DNA from: CAVZTA01 sp963778025
GTDB taxonomy: Bacteria > Chloroflexota > Limnocylindria > Limnocylindrales > CSP1-4
Length of the DNA: 64,000 nucleotides
Assembly (NCBI GenBank): GCA_963778025.1
Contig: CAVZTA010000019.1
Span: 434,001-498,000, forward strand
Direction: 5' to 3'
Positions 25,980 through 35,630 of this stretch are shown piece after piece. Each line of letters opens with the position of its first letter. The first letter of the stretch is position 1. The position numbers and the translations under genes are program-made. The notes under the pieces were generated by a model. It saw only the letters and a program-made list of their open reading frames with translations, did not search any database and was not told the DNA's origin.

Positions 25980-26976
25980 GTGCGTCTCCCCTCCACCGCC
26001 CGGCCCACGCTCGCCTACATCGCGTCGGGACTGGTGTTCTCGTCCGCCGACACGCTGGTCAAGAGTCTCGTCTCGACGATCGCCCCGGCCGACGTCGTGT
26101 GGGGCCGCTCGCTCGTCTACGTCACGTTGCTCCTCGTCTTCGCCGGCCGACCTGACCCGCGACGGCTCCTCCGCACCCGCGCCCTGGCGCGCCAGCTGCT
26201 CCGCGGCGCATGTCTGTTCGGGGCCACGCTCTGCTTCTTCTACGCGCTCCGCGTGCTGCCACTGGGCCAGGTCACCGCGCTCGCCTCGGCTACCCCGCTC
26301 ATCGTCGTGGCGATCGCGGGTCCGATCCTCGGCGAGCGGGTGTCACCGCTGGCCATCCTCGGCGCCGTCATCGGATTCGGCGGCGTCCTGATCCTGGTCG
26401 GCGGTGACCTCGACGGCTTCACGCTGGCGACGCTGCTGCCGCTGGGGACGGCCACCTTCTTCGCTGCGTTCAGCGTGCTGTCGCGCTCGCTCAACGGCGA
26501 GGACCAGTACGTGACGCTGTTCTTCACCGGCGCCGGGATGCTGACGCTGTCGACGGGCTTCCGCGCCGATGGCGCCGGCCGGCGCGCCACCCACGCCGCT
26601 CCTGTGGCTCGCCATCGGCCTGATCGGGGTGTGCTCGCTGGTCGGCCATCGGCTCGTCGTCCTCGCGTATCGCGACGGCCGGGCGAGCGATCTCGCGCCA
26701 CTCGGGTACCTGTCGCTGGTGTGGTCGTTCACCTTCGGGTACGTCGTGTTCTCCGAGCCGATCGAGCCCGCGATGCTGGCCGGCGCGGTGGCCATCGCGG
26801 CCGGCGGGATCCTGGCGTATCGCGCGTCGTGGACCGCGCCGACGTCCGCCACGACGGTCGCGCCGACGGCCAGTCCGATCGACGACGTCGCGGCCGCCGA
26901 GCTGGAGGCGGAGGCGTCGCATGAGCGCGCCGAACCCGGCGCCGTCCGCGACGAGGCCGAGCGGGTCCCGACATGA
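25980..26976 (+). CDS. DMT superfamily (EamA) transporter, one frameshift
   Basis: About ten TM helices in two EamA repeats. The N-terminal repeat contains ALRVLPLGQVTALASATPLIV. The C-terminal repeat contains DGRASDLAPLGYLSLVWSF and FSEPIEPAMLAGAVAI. The frame slips near 26570 within a short C/G-rich run; the second part (LLWLAIGLIGVCSLVGH) completes helix 7. GTG start at 25980, with an upstream ATG as alternative. Putative metabolite exporter; cargo unknown. Overlaps the MFS gene by 4 bp. Confidence 0.8.
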
Positions 26977-28167
26977 CGCCGGGCTTCCGGCGACTCTGGG
27001 TCAGCCTCGCGTGCAGCGGCGTGGCCCTGTCCGCGAGCCAGCTGGGGCTGAGCTGGATCGTCCTCGTGGCCACGGACTCGCCGCTCGCGGTGGGCGTGCT
27101 GTTCGCCGTCCGGATGATCCCGTCGCTGCTGTTCGGGATCCCGTTCGGGGCGCTGACCGACCGGTTCGACCGTCGACGCATCCTCATGCGCGTCAACGTG
27201 CTGGCCGCGCTCGCCGGCATCGCCGTCGCCGTGGCGGTGGGGCTCGGCTGGCCGACGCTACCGGTGGCGCTCGTCGCGAGCCTCGCCTTCGGGCTCTTCG
27301 ACACGTTCCGGGTCACGGCGTCGCAGGCGTACGTCGTCGATCTCGTCGGCGTGGCCGGCGCCCGACGTGGCGTGGCCGTCGCGAACATCGCGCCGCAGTC
27401 GGTCGCGGCGATCGGTGCGCTGGCCGGCGGTGCGTTCCTCGAGCGCTACGGGAGCCCGCTGACGTTCGTGCTCGCGGCGGTGGCCTGGCTGATCGCCGCG
27501 CTCGTGCTCGTGGGCGGCGTGTCGCGCGCACGCGCGGCCGCCGAGCATCGGCAACCGGATCTCCGGTCAGCGATGACGCTGGTCCTGCGCAACCCTCGGG
27601 TGCGCGCGCTCGTGCTGCTCATCGCCGTGACGGAGATCCTGGGCTTCGCGGGCTGGGTGGTGGTCCCGACGATCGCCCGGGACATCCTGGGCATCGGTGC
27701 CGGCGGCTTCGGCATCATCACCGCGGCCCGAGCCATCGGCGCGGTCGCGCTCCTCATCGTCCTGGCTCGGGTGCGCGTCGCGCGATACGCCCGCGCTGTT
27801 CGTCGGGGCGATGGGCGCGTTCGGCATCGGTCAGATCGCGTTCGGGCTCAACACGTCACCACCGCTCGCCGTCGCGCTGTCCTTCGCGATCGGTGGCGCG
27901 GCCGCGTGCTGCGACGCCCTCGGCCAGACGCTGCTCCAGCAGGTCGTCCCGGACACCAGCCGCGGTGCCGCGATGGGCGTGTGGTTCTTCTCGCTCGGGT
28001 TCGGGCCGATCGGCTTCGTGGCGATCGGGGCCCTCGCGGAGATCATCGGCGCGTCGATGGCGCTCGTCGTGACGGGCATCGCGCTGGTCGCGGTCTCCGG
28101 GCTCGCCGTGGCGCTCAGCCCGGTGCGCCACCTCGGCCGGACCGTCGAAGCCCTCCACGAGGGCTGA
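26973..28167 (+). CDS. MFS transporter, one frameshift
   Basis: About 398 aa with 12 predicted helices. The loop between helices 2 and 3 reads GALTDRFDRRRILM, the MFS signature. The central loop carries AEHRQPDLRSAMTLVLRNPRVRAL. Frame changes near 27790 and resumes with LFVGAMGAFGIGQIAFGLN and VVPDTSRGAAMGVWFFSLG. It resembles the enterobactin-exporter/DHA3-type group. Coupled to the EamA gene, so the two may export related compounds. Confidence 0.8.
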
Positions 28168-28690
28168 CTCCGGGCGGGCGGGGCCGTCCCACGATCTTCC
28201 GCGTGGCGACGCCACGGCGCTCTCGGTCGCGACGGCGGGCCGGTCACCGACCCGGTACCGGTCGGAGCGCTATTCCCGCGTGTTCTGACACCTCAGGGCC
28301 ACGAACGACCGCCGAGTACTGGCTTCAGGGATCGAGCGCTCCGCACGAACCGCTCGTGGCGCCTTGCGCGAGGCGTCCTTCGATGGCGTCCAACGCCCGA
28401 TCTATGGCTCGCACCGCTATCGGCCACCGGATCGCTCGCACCGGTCGCGCGGCGCCCATCCGCGCCGATGCCGCCGGCATCCGGCCCCATGGCGACGTCG
28501 AGCGCGCCCCGCTAGCCTCTGCTACGCCGCCCGTCGCCCCACGGCACGGTACGCGCACGCTAGACTCGCGAGGTCGGTCGGCGCCCCGCCCGCGTCACCG
28601 TCACCGGGGGCCGACGCCCACGACCCTCGTCCATCGATCGTCACGCGCCGCACCGGGTCCCGGCGTGGCCGGCCGACGGAGGTCCTGAGC
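28168..28690. other. 523-bp non-coding gap
   Basis: No convincing frame on either strand: short open stretches have Arg/Pro-rich shadow composition. It holds a 6-bp hairpin (CGTGGC GAC GCCACG, 28202-28216) 35 bp after the MFS stop. It also holds a near-palindrome at 28247-28265 centred on GGTACC. Either could end MFS transcription. No recognisable RNA gene. Confidence 0.5.
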
Positions 28691-29002
28691 ATGCGTGTCC
28701 GGCAGGCCGATGCCGGAGAGGTCGGCTCCTCGCCGCGCGAGCAGGCGCGGCTGGAACGGGAGCGACTGCTCCGCCGAGCCCTGAACGAGGCGGCGGTCCG
28801 CCCGAGCTCCGAGGTCATCCTCATCGAGCCCGACGAAGGCGAGAGCCTCGCCACGATCCGGCTGGCGCTCCAGCGGCTGCTGGAGGAGGAGCCGCGCGAT
28901 CTCGTGTGGGGGGTGCGCGACGGGCGGATCGTCATCGCGAAGGGCGAGCTGCCGGCGATCACCCGCGGACCCCGGAAACGCGGACCCGCCCGCCGGCGCT
29001 GA
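28691..29002 (+). CDS. Hypothetical 103-aa protein
   Basis: A charged protein with an Arg/Glu-rich helical N-terminal half (SSPREQARLERERLLRRAL) and a small alpha/beta C-terminal half (VILIEPDEGESLATIRLAL; VWGVRDGRIVIAKGELP). It ends in a basic Arg/Pro tail. GGAGG lies about 12 nt upstream of the ATG. No family recognised. Confidence 0.6.
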   Translation: MRVRQADAGEVGSSPREQARLERERLLRRALNEAAVRPSSEVILIEPDEGESLATIRLALQRLLEEEPRDLVWGVRDGRIVIAKGELPAITRGPRKRGPARRR

Positions 29003-29014
29003 CGACCGGCGACG

Positions 29015-29263
29015 TCAACCGTCCCGGCGCACCGTCCAGATCGCGATCCGGCGCATCGCCTCCTCGACCGTCCGCTCGCACTCGACCGACGCTTGCGGAT
29101 AGCCCGCGCCGTGGAGCAGGTCCTCGACCCGCTGCGCCGCCTTCGGCCCGTTGACCTCGAGCCCCTCGCTCAGCGCCGTTCGGCGCGCTTCCTCGTACGT
29201 TCGCACGAACCCCTCGTCGTCCCACGGCACCACGCGGCTGCGGACCATCGTCTCCTGACGCAT
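29015..29263 (-). CDS. Hypothetical 82-aa protein
   Basis: A small alpha-helical protein (DDEGFVRTYEEARRTALSEGL; GYPQASVECERTVEEAMRR) without membrane segments. The start MRQETMVR at 29263 is chosen over an in-frame Met at 29311 because GGAGGAGGT lies 6-14 nt upstream. It converges on the 103-aa gene with a 12-bp gap. No family recognised. Confidence 0.6.
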   Translation of the reverse strand: MRQETMVRSRVVPWDDEGFVRTYEEARRTALSEGLEVNGPKAAQRVEDLLHGAGYPQASVECERTVEEAMRRIAIWTVRRDG

Positions 29264-29394
29264 CGACCACCTCCTCCGGGCTCCGCCCGGCCAGCGTCGA
29301 GGGTCGCTCAAGGAGCGTTACGAACGCCTCAGCGGTCGCTCGAGCATGTCGAGCCGTCGCGACAGCTCGCCTGAGGCACGCGTGGGCCGGTCGA

Positions 29395-30770
29395 TCAGGC
29401 GGGCGGGATGTTCTGGTTCCGGTGGAACAGGTTCGTCGGGTCGTAGCGGCGCTTGAGCTCGACCAGGCGGTCCCAGGTCCTGCCCGGGTACGCGTCGCGC
29501 ACCCGCTCGGGGCCCTCGTCGACGAGGAAGTTCACGTACGACGAGTGGTCGTCCGGCGCCAGCTCGTGCGTCAGCCCCTCCACCCAGCGCTCCTTCGCCG
29601 GCTTGTCGTCCTCGCTCGCGTAGAACGCGGCGACGTTGACCATGACCGGCTTCGCGCGGTGCGCGTACGCGGTCGCGTCGGCGGGGACGCGGGCCTCGGC
29701 GCCGCCGAGCGGCCGCAGCTGCGCGACGCGCATCGGCGCGTCCGTCTCCTGCAGCCGCTGGAGCGATCAGCGCCGCCGTGTCGCGGTCGATGCCGTCGGT
29801 GAACAGGTTCCGGGAGACGGCCTTGGGCCGGTAGTCCGGGTCCTCGGGCGGGAACAGCTGGGCGTACGGGATCGGCGCCAGCATGTCCGCAAAGGGCTCG
29901 CCGAGGGCGCGGATGGGCTCGAGCGCCTTGTCGGCCGCCTCGCCGGTGCCGGCGTAGGCGACGATCGCCATGATCGCGAGCTTGCCGTGCACGGACTCCG
30001 GCACGAACGGCATCGGCGGGACCGGCATGACGTTCCCGATGCCCGACAGCTCCTCGGGGCCGTCGAGGATCGCGCTCACGAAGCCGCTCACCGACTCGGG
30101 CGTCGCCGGGATGAGGATCATCCCGCCCGTGATCTGCGGCAGCTCATGGAGCCGGAACGTGAACCGCGTCACGACGCCGAAGTTGCCGCCGCCACCACGG
30201 ATCGCCCAGAACAGGTCCGGCTCGTGCTCGGCGTCGACGTCGTGGATCTCGCCATCGGCCGTCACGACCTGCGCCGCGATGGATGTTGTCGATGGTCAGG
30301 CCGTACTTGCGCACGAGGTAGCCGACGCCACCGCCGGTGACGATGCCGCCGATGCCGACCGAACCGGTATCGCCGAAGCCGATGACGAGGCCGTGCTCGC
30401 CGGTCGCGGCGTTGACCTCGGCCGCCGTGAGGCCGGTCTGGGCGGTCGCCGTCTTCGCCGCGGGGTCGATGTCGATCGCCTTGAGCCCGCGCAGGTCGAG
30501 GACGATGCCGCCCTCGGTCGAGCTGTGGCCGGCGCCGCTGTGGCCGCCGCTCCGGACGGCCAGCTCGAGCCCGGTGTCGGCCGCGAGGCGGATGATCTTC
30601 TGGACGTCGCTGATGTCGGCGGCGCGGATGACGGCGGCCGGATGGAGGTCGCCGTACATCACCTGCCGCTCCCGGTCGTAGCCGGCGTCGGCAGGGCCGA
30701 ACACCTGGCCCGAGACGGTTCGGCGGACGGCATCGAGGTCGAGGGTCGCGGGAGTGGTCGAAACGGTCAC
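29395..30770 (-). CDS. FAD-binding oxidoreductase (BBE / 6-hydroxynicotine oxidase-like), two frameshifts
   Basis: About 457 aa in three frame segments. The PCMH-type FAD domain contains AVRSGGHSGAGHSS, whose His is the usual covalent FAD site, and SVGIGGIVTGGGVGYL. The Cys for a second flavin bond is not present, so attachment is probably monocovalent, as in 6-HDNO. Frame is lost near 30285 and near 29765. The C-terminal BBE motif is PTNLFHRNQNIPP. GTG start at 30770 with AGGAGA 6 nt upstream is preferred to ATG 30788. It oxidises alcohols or amines; substrate unknown. Confidence 0.85.
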
Positions 30771-30931
30771 GATCGTCTCCTGGGGCATGGGGAGCGCGAG
30801 GCAGCGGGCTGTCGAGGGTCTACACCGGGGTAGACGACATCCGCTGTCGTGATTCATCGGCCGCCGGCTGGACGACCGGGGTGATGATGATTACACTCTG
30901 GAACGATTACTGCAAGTAACGGAGGAGTCGG

Positions 30932-31021
30932 ATGCCGATCACCGTTCGCGCCCTGATGCTCGCCGGGCTGTGGCTGGCCTGGACCGACGGACGCGATCGC
31001 CGAACGGCGGCCGCGGCATGA
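30932..31021 (+). CDS. 29-aa leader-like ORF
   Basis: A short frame beginning MPITVRALMLAGLWLAW, with a strong GGAGGA 5 nt before the ATG. Its TGA overlaps the ATG of the LLM gene (ATGA). The layout suggests translational coupling or a real mini-membrane protein. It is preceded by an AT-rich stretch with GATTAC..GTAAC half-sites (30911-30930) that could be a promoter/operator. Could also be chance. Confidence 0.4.
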   Translation: MPITVRALMLAGLWLAWTDGRDRRTAAAA

Positions 31022-31912
31022 AGCTGGGGCTCCATCTCGCGACGTTCCAGTGGCAGGGCGGCGCGCCCCGCTTCGCCGCGACCCTGACCGAAGCGGCCGA
31101 GGCCGCCGAAGCCGCCGGCTTCGACCTCATCAGCGTCGCCGACCACCTGTGGCTCCACCCGATGGTCGGCGGCCCGCTGGGTGACCACCCCGAGTCGTAC
31201 ACGACGCTCGGCTACCTGGCCGCCCGCACGTCGCGTGTCCGGCTCCTTGCCCTGGCGACCGCCGTGTCGTACCGCGCGCCCGGGCTGCTCGCCAAGACCG
31301 TGACCACGCTCGACGTCCTGTCGGGTGGCCGGGCGATGCTCGGCATCGGCGCGGGCGACTTCGAGGACGAGGCGGACGGGCTGGGGCTGCCGTTCCCGCC
31401 GCTCGGCGAGCGCTTCGACCTCCTGGACGAGACGCTCCAGGTCTGCCTTCGGATGTGGGACGGCGAGCGTGGGCGATGAGTCCGCGTTCGCCGGCCGACA
31501 CGTCCGCCTTGGCCGCGCGCTGAACCTGCCGCAGAGCCTCCAGCGGCCGCATCCGCCGATCCTCATCGCGGGCTCGGGTGAACGGCGGACGCTGCCGCTC
31601 GTCGCCCGGTACGGCGACGCCTGCAATCTCAAGCCGGGACCCGAGATCCCCCGCCAGCTCGAGCTGCTGAAGCGGCTGTGCGACGAGGCCGGGACCGACT
31701 ACGACGCGATCGAGAAGACCGCGCCGTTCGGATTCGACGTCGGCGACCGGGGCGAGAAGGTGCCGCAGGTCCTGGAGCAGCTGCGCTGGCTCGGGTCGAT
31801 GGGCATCGAGACGGTGCTCGGCTGGGTCGTCGGGGTCGATCGGATCACGCCGCTCGAGATCATGGGTCGCGAGGTCATCCCGGCCGTGGCCGAGGTGGGC
31901 GCCGCGCGCTGA
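31018..31912 (+). CDS. LLM class F420-dependent oxidoreductase, one frameshift
   Basis: About 298 aa. MKLGLHLATFQWQGG opens a luciferase-like TIM barrel. GFDLISVADHLWLHPMVGG and LDVLSGGRAMLGIGAGDFE match the F420-dependent subfamily (TIGR03560-like wording). Frame is lost near 31475 within the ERG/VGDE segment and continues FAGRHVRLGRALNLPQSLQ, HPPILIAGSGERRTLPLVA. The start is coupled to the 29-aa ORF. Substrate unknown. Confidence 0.85.
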
Positions 31913-31946
31913 GCGGCACGCGCTCGCCCGGTTAGGCTTCGCGCTC

Positions 31947-32495
31947 GTGAGCGAGACCTCCTCGTCCCGGCTGCGACGGCCGGGTGCCGCCTTCCTCCTG
32001 TCGCAGCTCGGCGGCCACTCCTCGCGGGTCTGGTCACAGCGGCTCGCCGCGCTCGGGCTGGAGCCGCGCGAGGTGATGCTGTTCCGTCACGTGGCGCTGG
32101 CCGAGGGCGGGTCGCAGCGAGAGGTCGCGCGCGGCATCGGCCTGCCCGATTCGCGGATCGTCGCGCTCGTCGACCGGATGGAGGCGCGGGGCTGGCTGGA
32201 GCGCCGGCCGTCGTCGCGGGATCGTCGCTCGCATGCGCTGCACCTGACCGAGAAGGGGCGTGCGATCCTGCAGACGATCAACGACGTGTCCCTGGAGCAC
32301 GAGGCCGACCTGCTCCGCGCCCTGTCCCCTGCCGAGCAGGAGGAGCTGCGGTCCCTCCTGGGGCGGGTCGCGGCCTCGCAGCCCTTGATCGAGGGCGTCC
32401 ATCCGGGGTTCGCCGATGCGCGCGCGGATCCCCAGGCTGCGGCCGGGGAGGCGGCGGTCGACGTCGACGGGCCGCCGGGTAGCATTCCCGGATGA
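31947..32495 (+). CDS. MarR family transcriptional regulator
   Basis: A 182-aa MarR protein. The recognition helix region is SQREVARGIGLPDSRIVALV and the wing RRPSSRDRRSHALHLTEKG. A C-terminal Ala/Asp-rich tail of about 30 residues is unusual. GTG start at 31947. Its stop overlaps the ATG of the sigma factor gene by 4 bp, so regulator and sigma factor are co-expressed. Confidence 0.85.
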   Translation: MSETSSSRLRRPGAAFLLSQLGGHSSRVWSQRLAALGLEPREVMLFRHVALAEGGSQREVARGIGLPDSRIVALVDRMEARGWLERRPSSRDRRSHALHLTEKGRAILQTINDVSLEHEADLLRALSPAEQEELRSLLGRVAASQPLIEGVHPGFADARADPQAAAGEAAVDVDGPPGSIPG

Positions 32496-33494
32496 GCAAG
32501 GTGACGGCGGATCTGCCCGCATCGACCGCTCCGGCCGACCTGGCGGAGCTGACCCCGCGGCTCGAAGCCCTTCGCGTCGAGCTGACCGCGTACTGCTATC
32601 GGATGCTCGGTTCCGCGTTCGAAGCCGAGGATGCCGTCCAGGAGACCTTCATCCGCGCCTGGCGCGGGTACGACAAGTTCGAGGGCCGCGCCCAGCTCCG
32701 GTCGTGGCTGTACCGCATCGCGACCAACGTCTGCCTCGACATGCTGGGCGCCTCGCAGCGTCGCGCACGGCCGGTCGATCTGAACGACCCGCTCACCGCG
32801 GATGCGCCACTCGGCGTGCCGCTCGTGGAATCGGCGTGGGTCGAGCCGGTCCCCGACGAGCGGGTCCTGAGCGGCGGCGACCCGGCCGAGGTCGATCGCC
32901 GCGCGCGAATCCGTCCGGCTGGCGTTCATCGCCGCGCTCCAGCACCTGCCGCCGAAGCAGCGTGCCGTGCTCATCCTGCGCGAGGTCCTGCGCTGGCACG
33001 CCGAGGAGGTCGCGGAGCTGCTCGAGACGTCCGTCGCGTCGGTGAACAGCGCGCTGCAGCGGGCCCGTGCGACGCTGGCGTCCAAGCCGGTCCGCGAGGG
33101 AGCGCCGGTCGAGCCGCTCGACGACGACCAGCAGGCCCTCCTGCGGCGGTACGTCGATGCCTTCGAGCGCTACGACATGTCGGCGCTCACGTCGCTCCTC
33201 CAGGAGGATGCGACGTGGTCGATGCCGCCGTACGAGCTGTGGCTCCAGACCCACGACGACATCGTCAAGTGGTGCCTGGGTCCGGGCTACGCGTGCCGGG
33301 GCTCGCGACTCATCGCGACCTCGGCCAACGGGTCGCCGGCGTTCGGGCAGTACAAGCCCGATCCCGAGGGTGGGCTCGCGCCGTGGTCGCTCCAGGTGCT
33401 CGAGCTGGACGGCGACCGGATCACCGGCATCACGTTCTTCCTCGACACCGAACGCTTCTTCCCGTTGTTCGGCTTGCCGCCGCACCTCGACTGA
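32492..33494 (+). CDS. ECF RNA polymerase sigma factor with SnoaL-like C-terminal domain, one frameshift
   Basis: About 334 aa. Region 2 is AYCYRMLGSAFEAEDAVQETF..WLYRIATNVCLDML. Region 4 is VLRWHAEEVAELLETSVASV. These are joined after a slip near 32900; the corrected sequence there reads ARESVRLAFIAALQHLPPKQ. The C-terminal 130 residues form an NTF2/SnoaL-like domain (LLRRYVDAFERYDMSALTSL; IVKWCLGPGYACRGSRLI), as in SigG/TIGR02960-type factors. That domain modulates activity in place of an anti-sigma partner. Confidence 0.85.
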
Positions 33495-33503
33495 CGCCCG
33501 GCG

Positions 33504-33872
33504 TCAGGGCAGCGCATCCCTGCATGGGATGACGTCGTCGAGGCCGCAGAGCGCGAGGAGCTCGCGAAGCTCCGGGCTTGCGCCCTCGACGCGGAGGCGG
33601 CGGCCCTGACGCTTGAGGCCGAGACAGAGGCGCGCGAGCGTGTCCACGAGTCGGGTGTCCGGGCGCGGGGCGGCACGAACGTCGCATGGGACCGTCAGCG
33701 TGTCGTCGAGCGGGTATCGCGCGACCTCGCGGAGGACGGCGGCGATGACGAGCGGCACGAGCGGGCGATCGAGCCGGATGCGGCAGCCCCCGCGCGCGCC
33801 GGGCACGACCCTCGGGCCGGGCGTGCGGAGCCCGGCGCGATGCTCCACCCACGCGTGATCGCCAGCGGTCAT
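33504..33872 (-). CDS. STAS-like domain protein
   Basis: A 122-aa protein. The C-terminal half (LVDTLARLCLGLKRQGRRLR, then ASPELRELLALCGLDDVIP) has the helix-strand-helix ending of STAS anti-sigma antagonists. The N-terminal half is less typical. The phosphorylatable Ser of SpoIIAA-type antagonists is not obvious. It is convergent with the sigma factor gene 10 bp away, but a direct partnership is not shown. Confidence 0.65.
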   Translation of the reverse strand: MTAGDHAWVEHRAGLRTPGPRVVPGARGGCRIRLDRPLVPLVIAAVLREVARYPLDDTLTVPCDVRAAPRPDTRLVDTLARLCLGLKRQGRRLRVEGASPELRELLALCGLDDVIPCRDALP

Positions 33873-33969
33873 GCAGCCTCCTGCCCGTGAGACGACGCGC
33901 GGCTTGCGTTCTCATCGGCCGGCCGGCGGTCGCACCCCGGGAGGAACGTGATCGCTCCGTTGCACCGTG

Positions 33970-33984
33970 ACCGCCCAGCGGTCG
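33970..33984. repeat. Small palindrome upstream of hen1
   Basis: GACCGCCCAGCGGTC. Its core CCGCCCAGCGG recurs in the array downstream of pnkp. Confidence 0.45.
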
Positions 33985-34181
33985 TGCCGACGCATGAACC
34001 GTCCGTCCAGCCCTGGGCCGATGGGCGGCCACGCTCAGGAAGGACGCCTGGACCCGCTCCACAGCCGTTCCTTCGTCGCTACGACCGCTGAGCGGCCCGA
34101 TCGCGAACGACCGATGAGTTTCCCGAGGGGCGCCCGTCTTGATGGGCAGAACCCATCACCTCGAACCTCCCGGCCCCGCCG

Positions 34182-34194
34182 GCCGCCAAGCGGC
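34182..34194. repeat. Small palindrome upstream of hen1
   Basis: GCCGCCAAGCGGC, matching the units downstream of pnkp except for the two central bases. Confidence 0.45.
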
Positions 34195-34244
34195 CCGCGG
34201 GGCCTCCGCATGTCACGCCGACCTGTAGCATCCCCGCTCCGCCG

Positions 34245-35630
34245 ATGCTGCTGACCATCACCCTCACCAAGCCGCCCGCCACCGACCTCGGGTACCTCCT
34301 CCACAAGAGCCCGGATCGGATGCACACGCGCGAGCTCGCGTTCGGGCCGGCGCATGTGTTCTATCCCGAGGCGACCGACGAGCGGTGCACGGCGGCGCTC
34401 CTGCTCGACATCGATCCCGTCGGCCTCGTCCGCGGCCGCCGTCCCGGCCCCTCCCTGGAGCCCTACGTCAACGACCGCCCGTATGTGGCGAGCTCCTTCC
34501 TCTCGGTCGCCATCGCGGACGTCTTCGGCACCGCGATGACCGGCCGCAGCCGCGAGCGCCAGGCGCTCGCCGACCAGCCGCTTCCGCTCGAGGCCACGCT
34601 GCCCGTCCTGCCCGCCCGAGGCGACGGCCTCGTCCGGCGGCTGTTCGAGCCGCTGGGCTACACGACGGAGGCCACCGCCCAGGAGCTCGACGAGCGCTTC
34701 CCGGCGTGGGGCGAGGCGCCGTACCAGCGGGTGACCCTGAAGGCCGATGTCCGCCTGCAGGACCTGCTCAACCATCTCTACGTGCTCATCCCGGTGCTCG
34801 ACGACCAGAAGCACTACTGGGTCGCCGCACCCGAGATCGAGAAGCTGCTCCGCCGGGGCGAGGGCTGGCTGCCGCAACATCCCGATCGGGAGCTCATCGC
34901 GATGCGCTACCTCGCACGCCAGCCGCACCTGACGCGCGAAGCCCTCCGCCGGCTGGTCGCCGGCGAGCAGGACGACCCCGATGGGGAGTCCGAGGCCCGC
35001 GACGCCGAGGAGGCCGCGGTCGAGGCGAAGGTCAGCCTCCACGAGCAGCGGCTCGGCGCGGTCATCGCCGCGCTGCGGAGCACCGGGGCGCGCCGGATCC
35101 TCGACCTGGGCTGCGGCGAGGGTCGCCTCCTCCAGGAGCTCGTCAAGGACCATGGGTTCACCGAGCTGCTCGGGGTCGACGTGTCCACGCGCTCCCTGGA
35201 GCTGGCGGCACGCCGGCTGCGGATGGACCGCATGAACGAGCGCGAGACCGCTCGCACGCGGTTGCTCCAGGGCTCGTTGACGTATCGCGACGAGCGGCTC
35301 ATCGGCTACGACGCGGCGGTGCTCATGGAGGTCATCGAGCACCTCGAGCCCGACCGCCTGCGGAGTGCGGAGCGTGCGGTGTTCGAGACCGCCCGCCCGA
35401 CCCATGTCATCGTGACCACGCCCAATCGCGAGTACAACGTCCGCTTCGAGACCCTGCCCGCGGGCCGCCTGCGCCACCGCGACCATCGCTTCGAGTGGAC
35501 CCGCGCGGAGTTCCAGGCGTGGGCGGCCGCGACCGCGGCGAGCTACGGGTACGACGTCCGGTTCGCGCCGGTCGGCCCTGAGGATCCCGAGGTCGGCCCG
35601 CCCAGCCAGCTGGCGGTCTTCTCGCGATGA
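34245..35630 (+). CDS. hen1: 3'-terminal RNA ribose 2'-O-methyltransferase Hen1
   Basis: An intact 461-aa bacterial Hen1. The N-terminal half (MLLTITLTKPPATDLGYLLHK) is the domain that binds and activates the Pnkp ligase. The C-terminal half is a SAM methyltransferase: ILDLGCGEGRLL for SAM binding, and LMEVIEHLEPDRL with the Glu/His metal site of the Hen1 family. It methylates the 2'-OH at the break so a repaired RNA cannot be cut again by the same ribotoxin. Its stop overlaps the pnkp start by 4 bp. Confidence 0.93.
   Translation: MLLTITLTKPPATDLGYLLHKSPDRMHTRELAFGPAHVFYPEATDERCTAALLLDIDPVGLVRGRRPGPSLEPYVNDRPYVASSFLSVAIADVFGTAMTGRSRERQALADQPLPLEATLPVLPARGDGLVRRLFEPLGYTTEATAQELDERFPAWGEAPYQRVTLKADVRLQDLLNHLYVLIPVLDDQKHYWVAAPEIEKLLRRGEGWLPQHPDRELIAMRYLARQPHLTREALRRLVAGEQDDPDGESEARDAEEAAVEAKVSLHEQRLGAVIAALRSTGARRILDLGCGEGRLLQELVKDHGFTELLGVDVSTRSLELAARRLRMDRMNERETARTRLLQGSLTYRDERLIGYDAAVLMEVIEHLEPDRLRSAERAVFETARPTHVIVTTPNREYNVRFETLPAGRLRHRDHRFEWTRAEFQAWAAATAASYGYDVRFAPVGPEDPEVGPPSQLAVFSR

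Larger units (their letters stand above)
33873..34244. other. 372-bp intergenic region before the RNA repair operon
   Basis: No convincing gene; an open frame at 33967-34254 is Arg/Pro/Ser-rich and overlaps hen1. It contains two small palindromes with a shared core: GACCGCCCAGCGGTC at 33970-33984 and GCCGCCAAGCGGC at 34182-34194. It should also hold the promoter of hen1-pnkp. Confidence 0.5.

Noticed and set aside
9000..32900. Many genuine pseudogenes or programmed frameshifts
   Set aside because: Indels are single-base, scattered over unrelated operons, and family similarity continues on both sides; sequencing error is the simpler explanation.
33967..34254. 95-aa plus-strand frame before hen1
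   Set aside because: Arg/Pro/Ser-rich, overlaps hen1, no ribosome site; looks like non-coding DNA.
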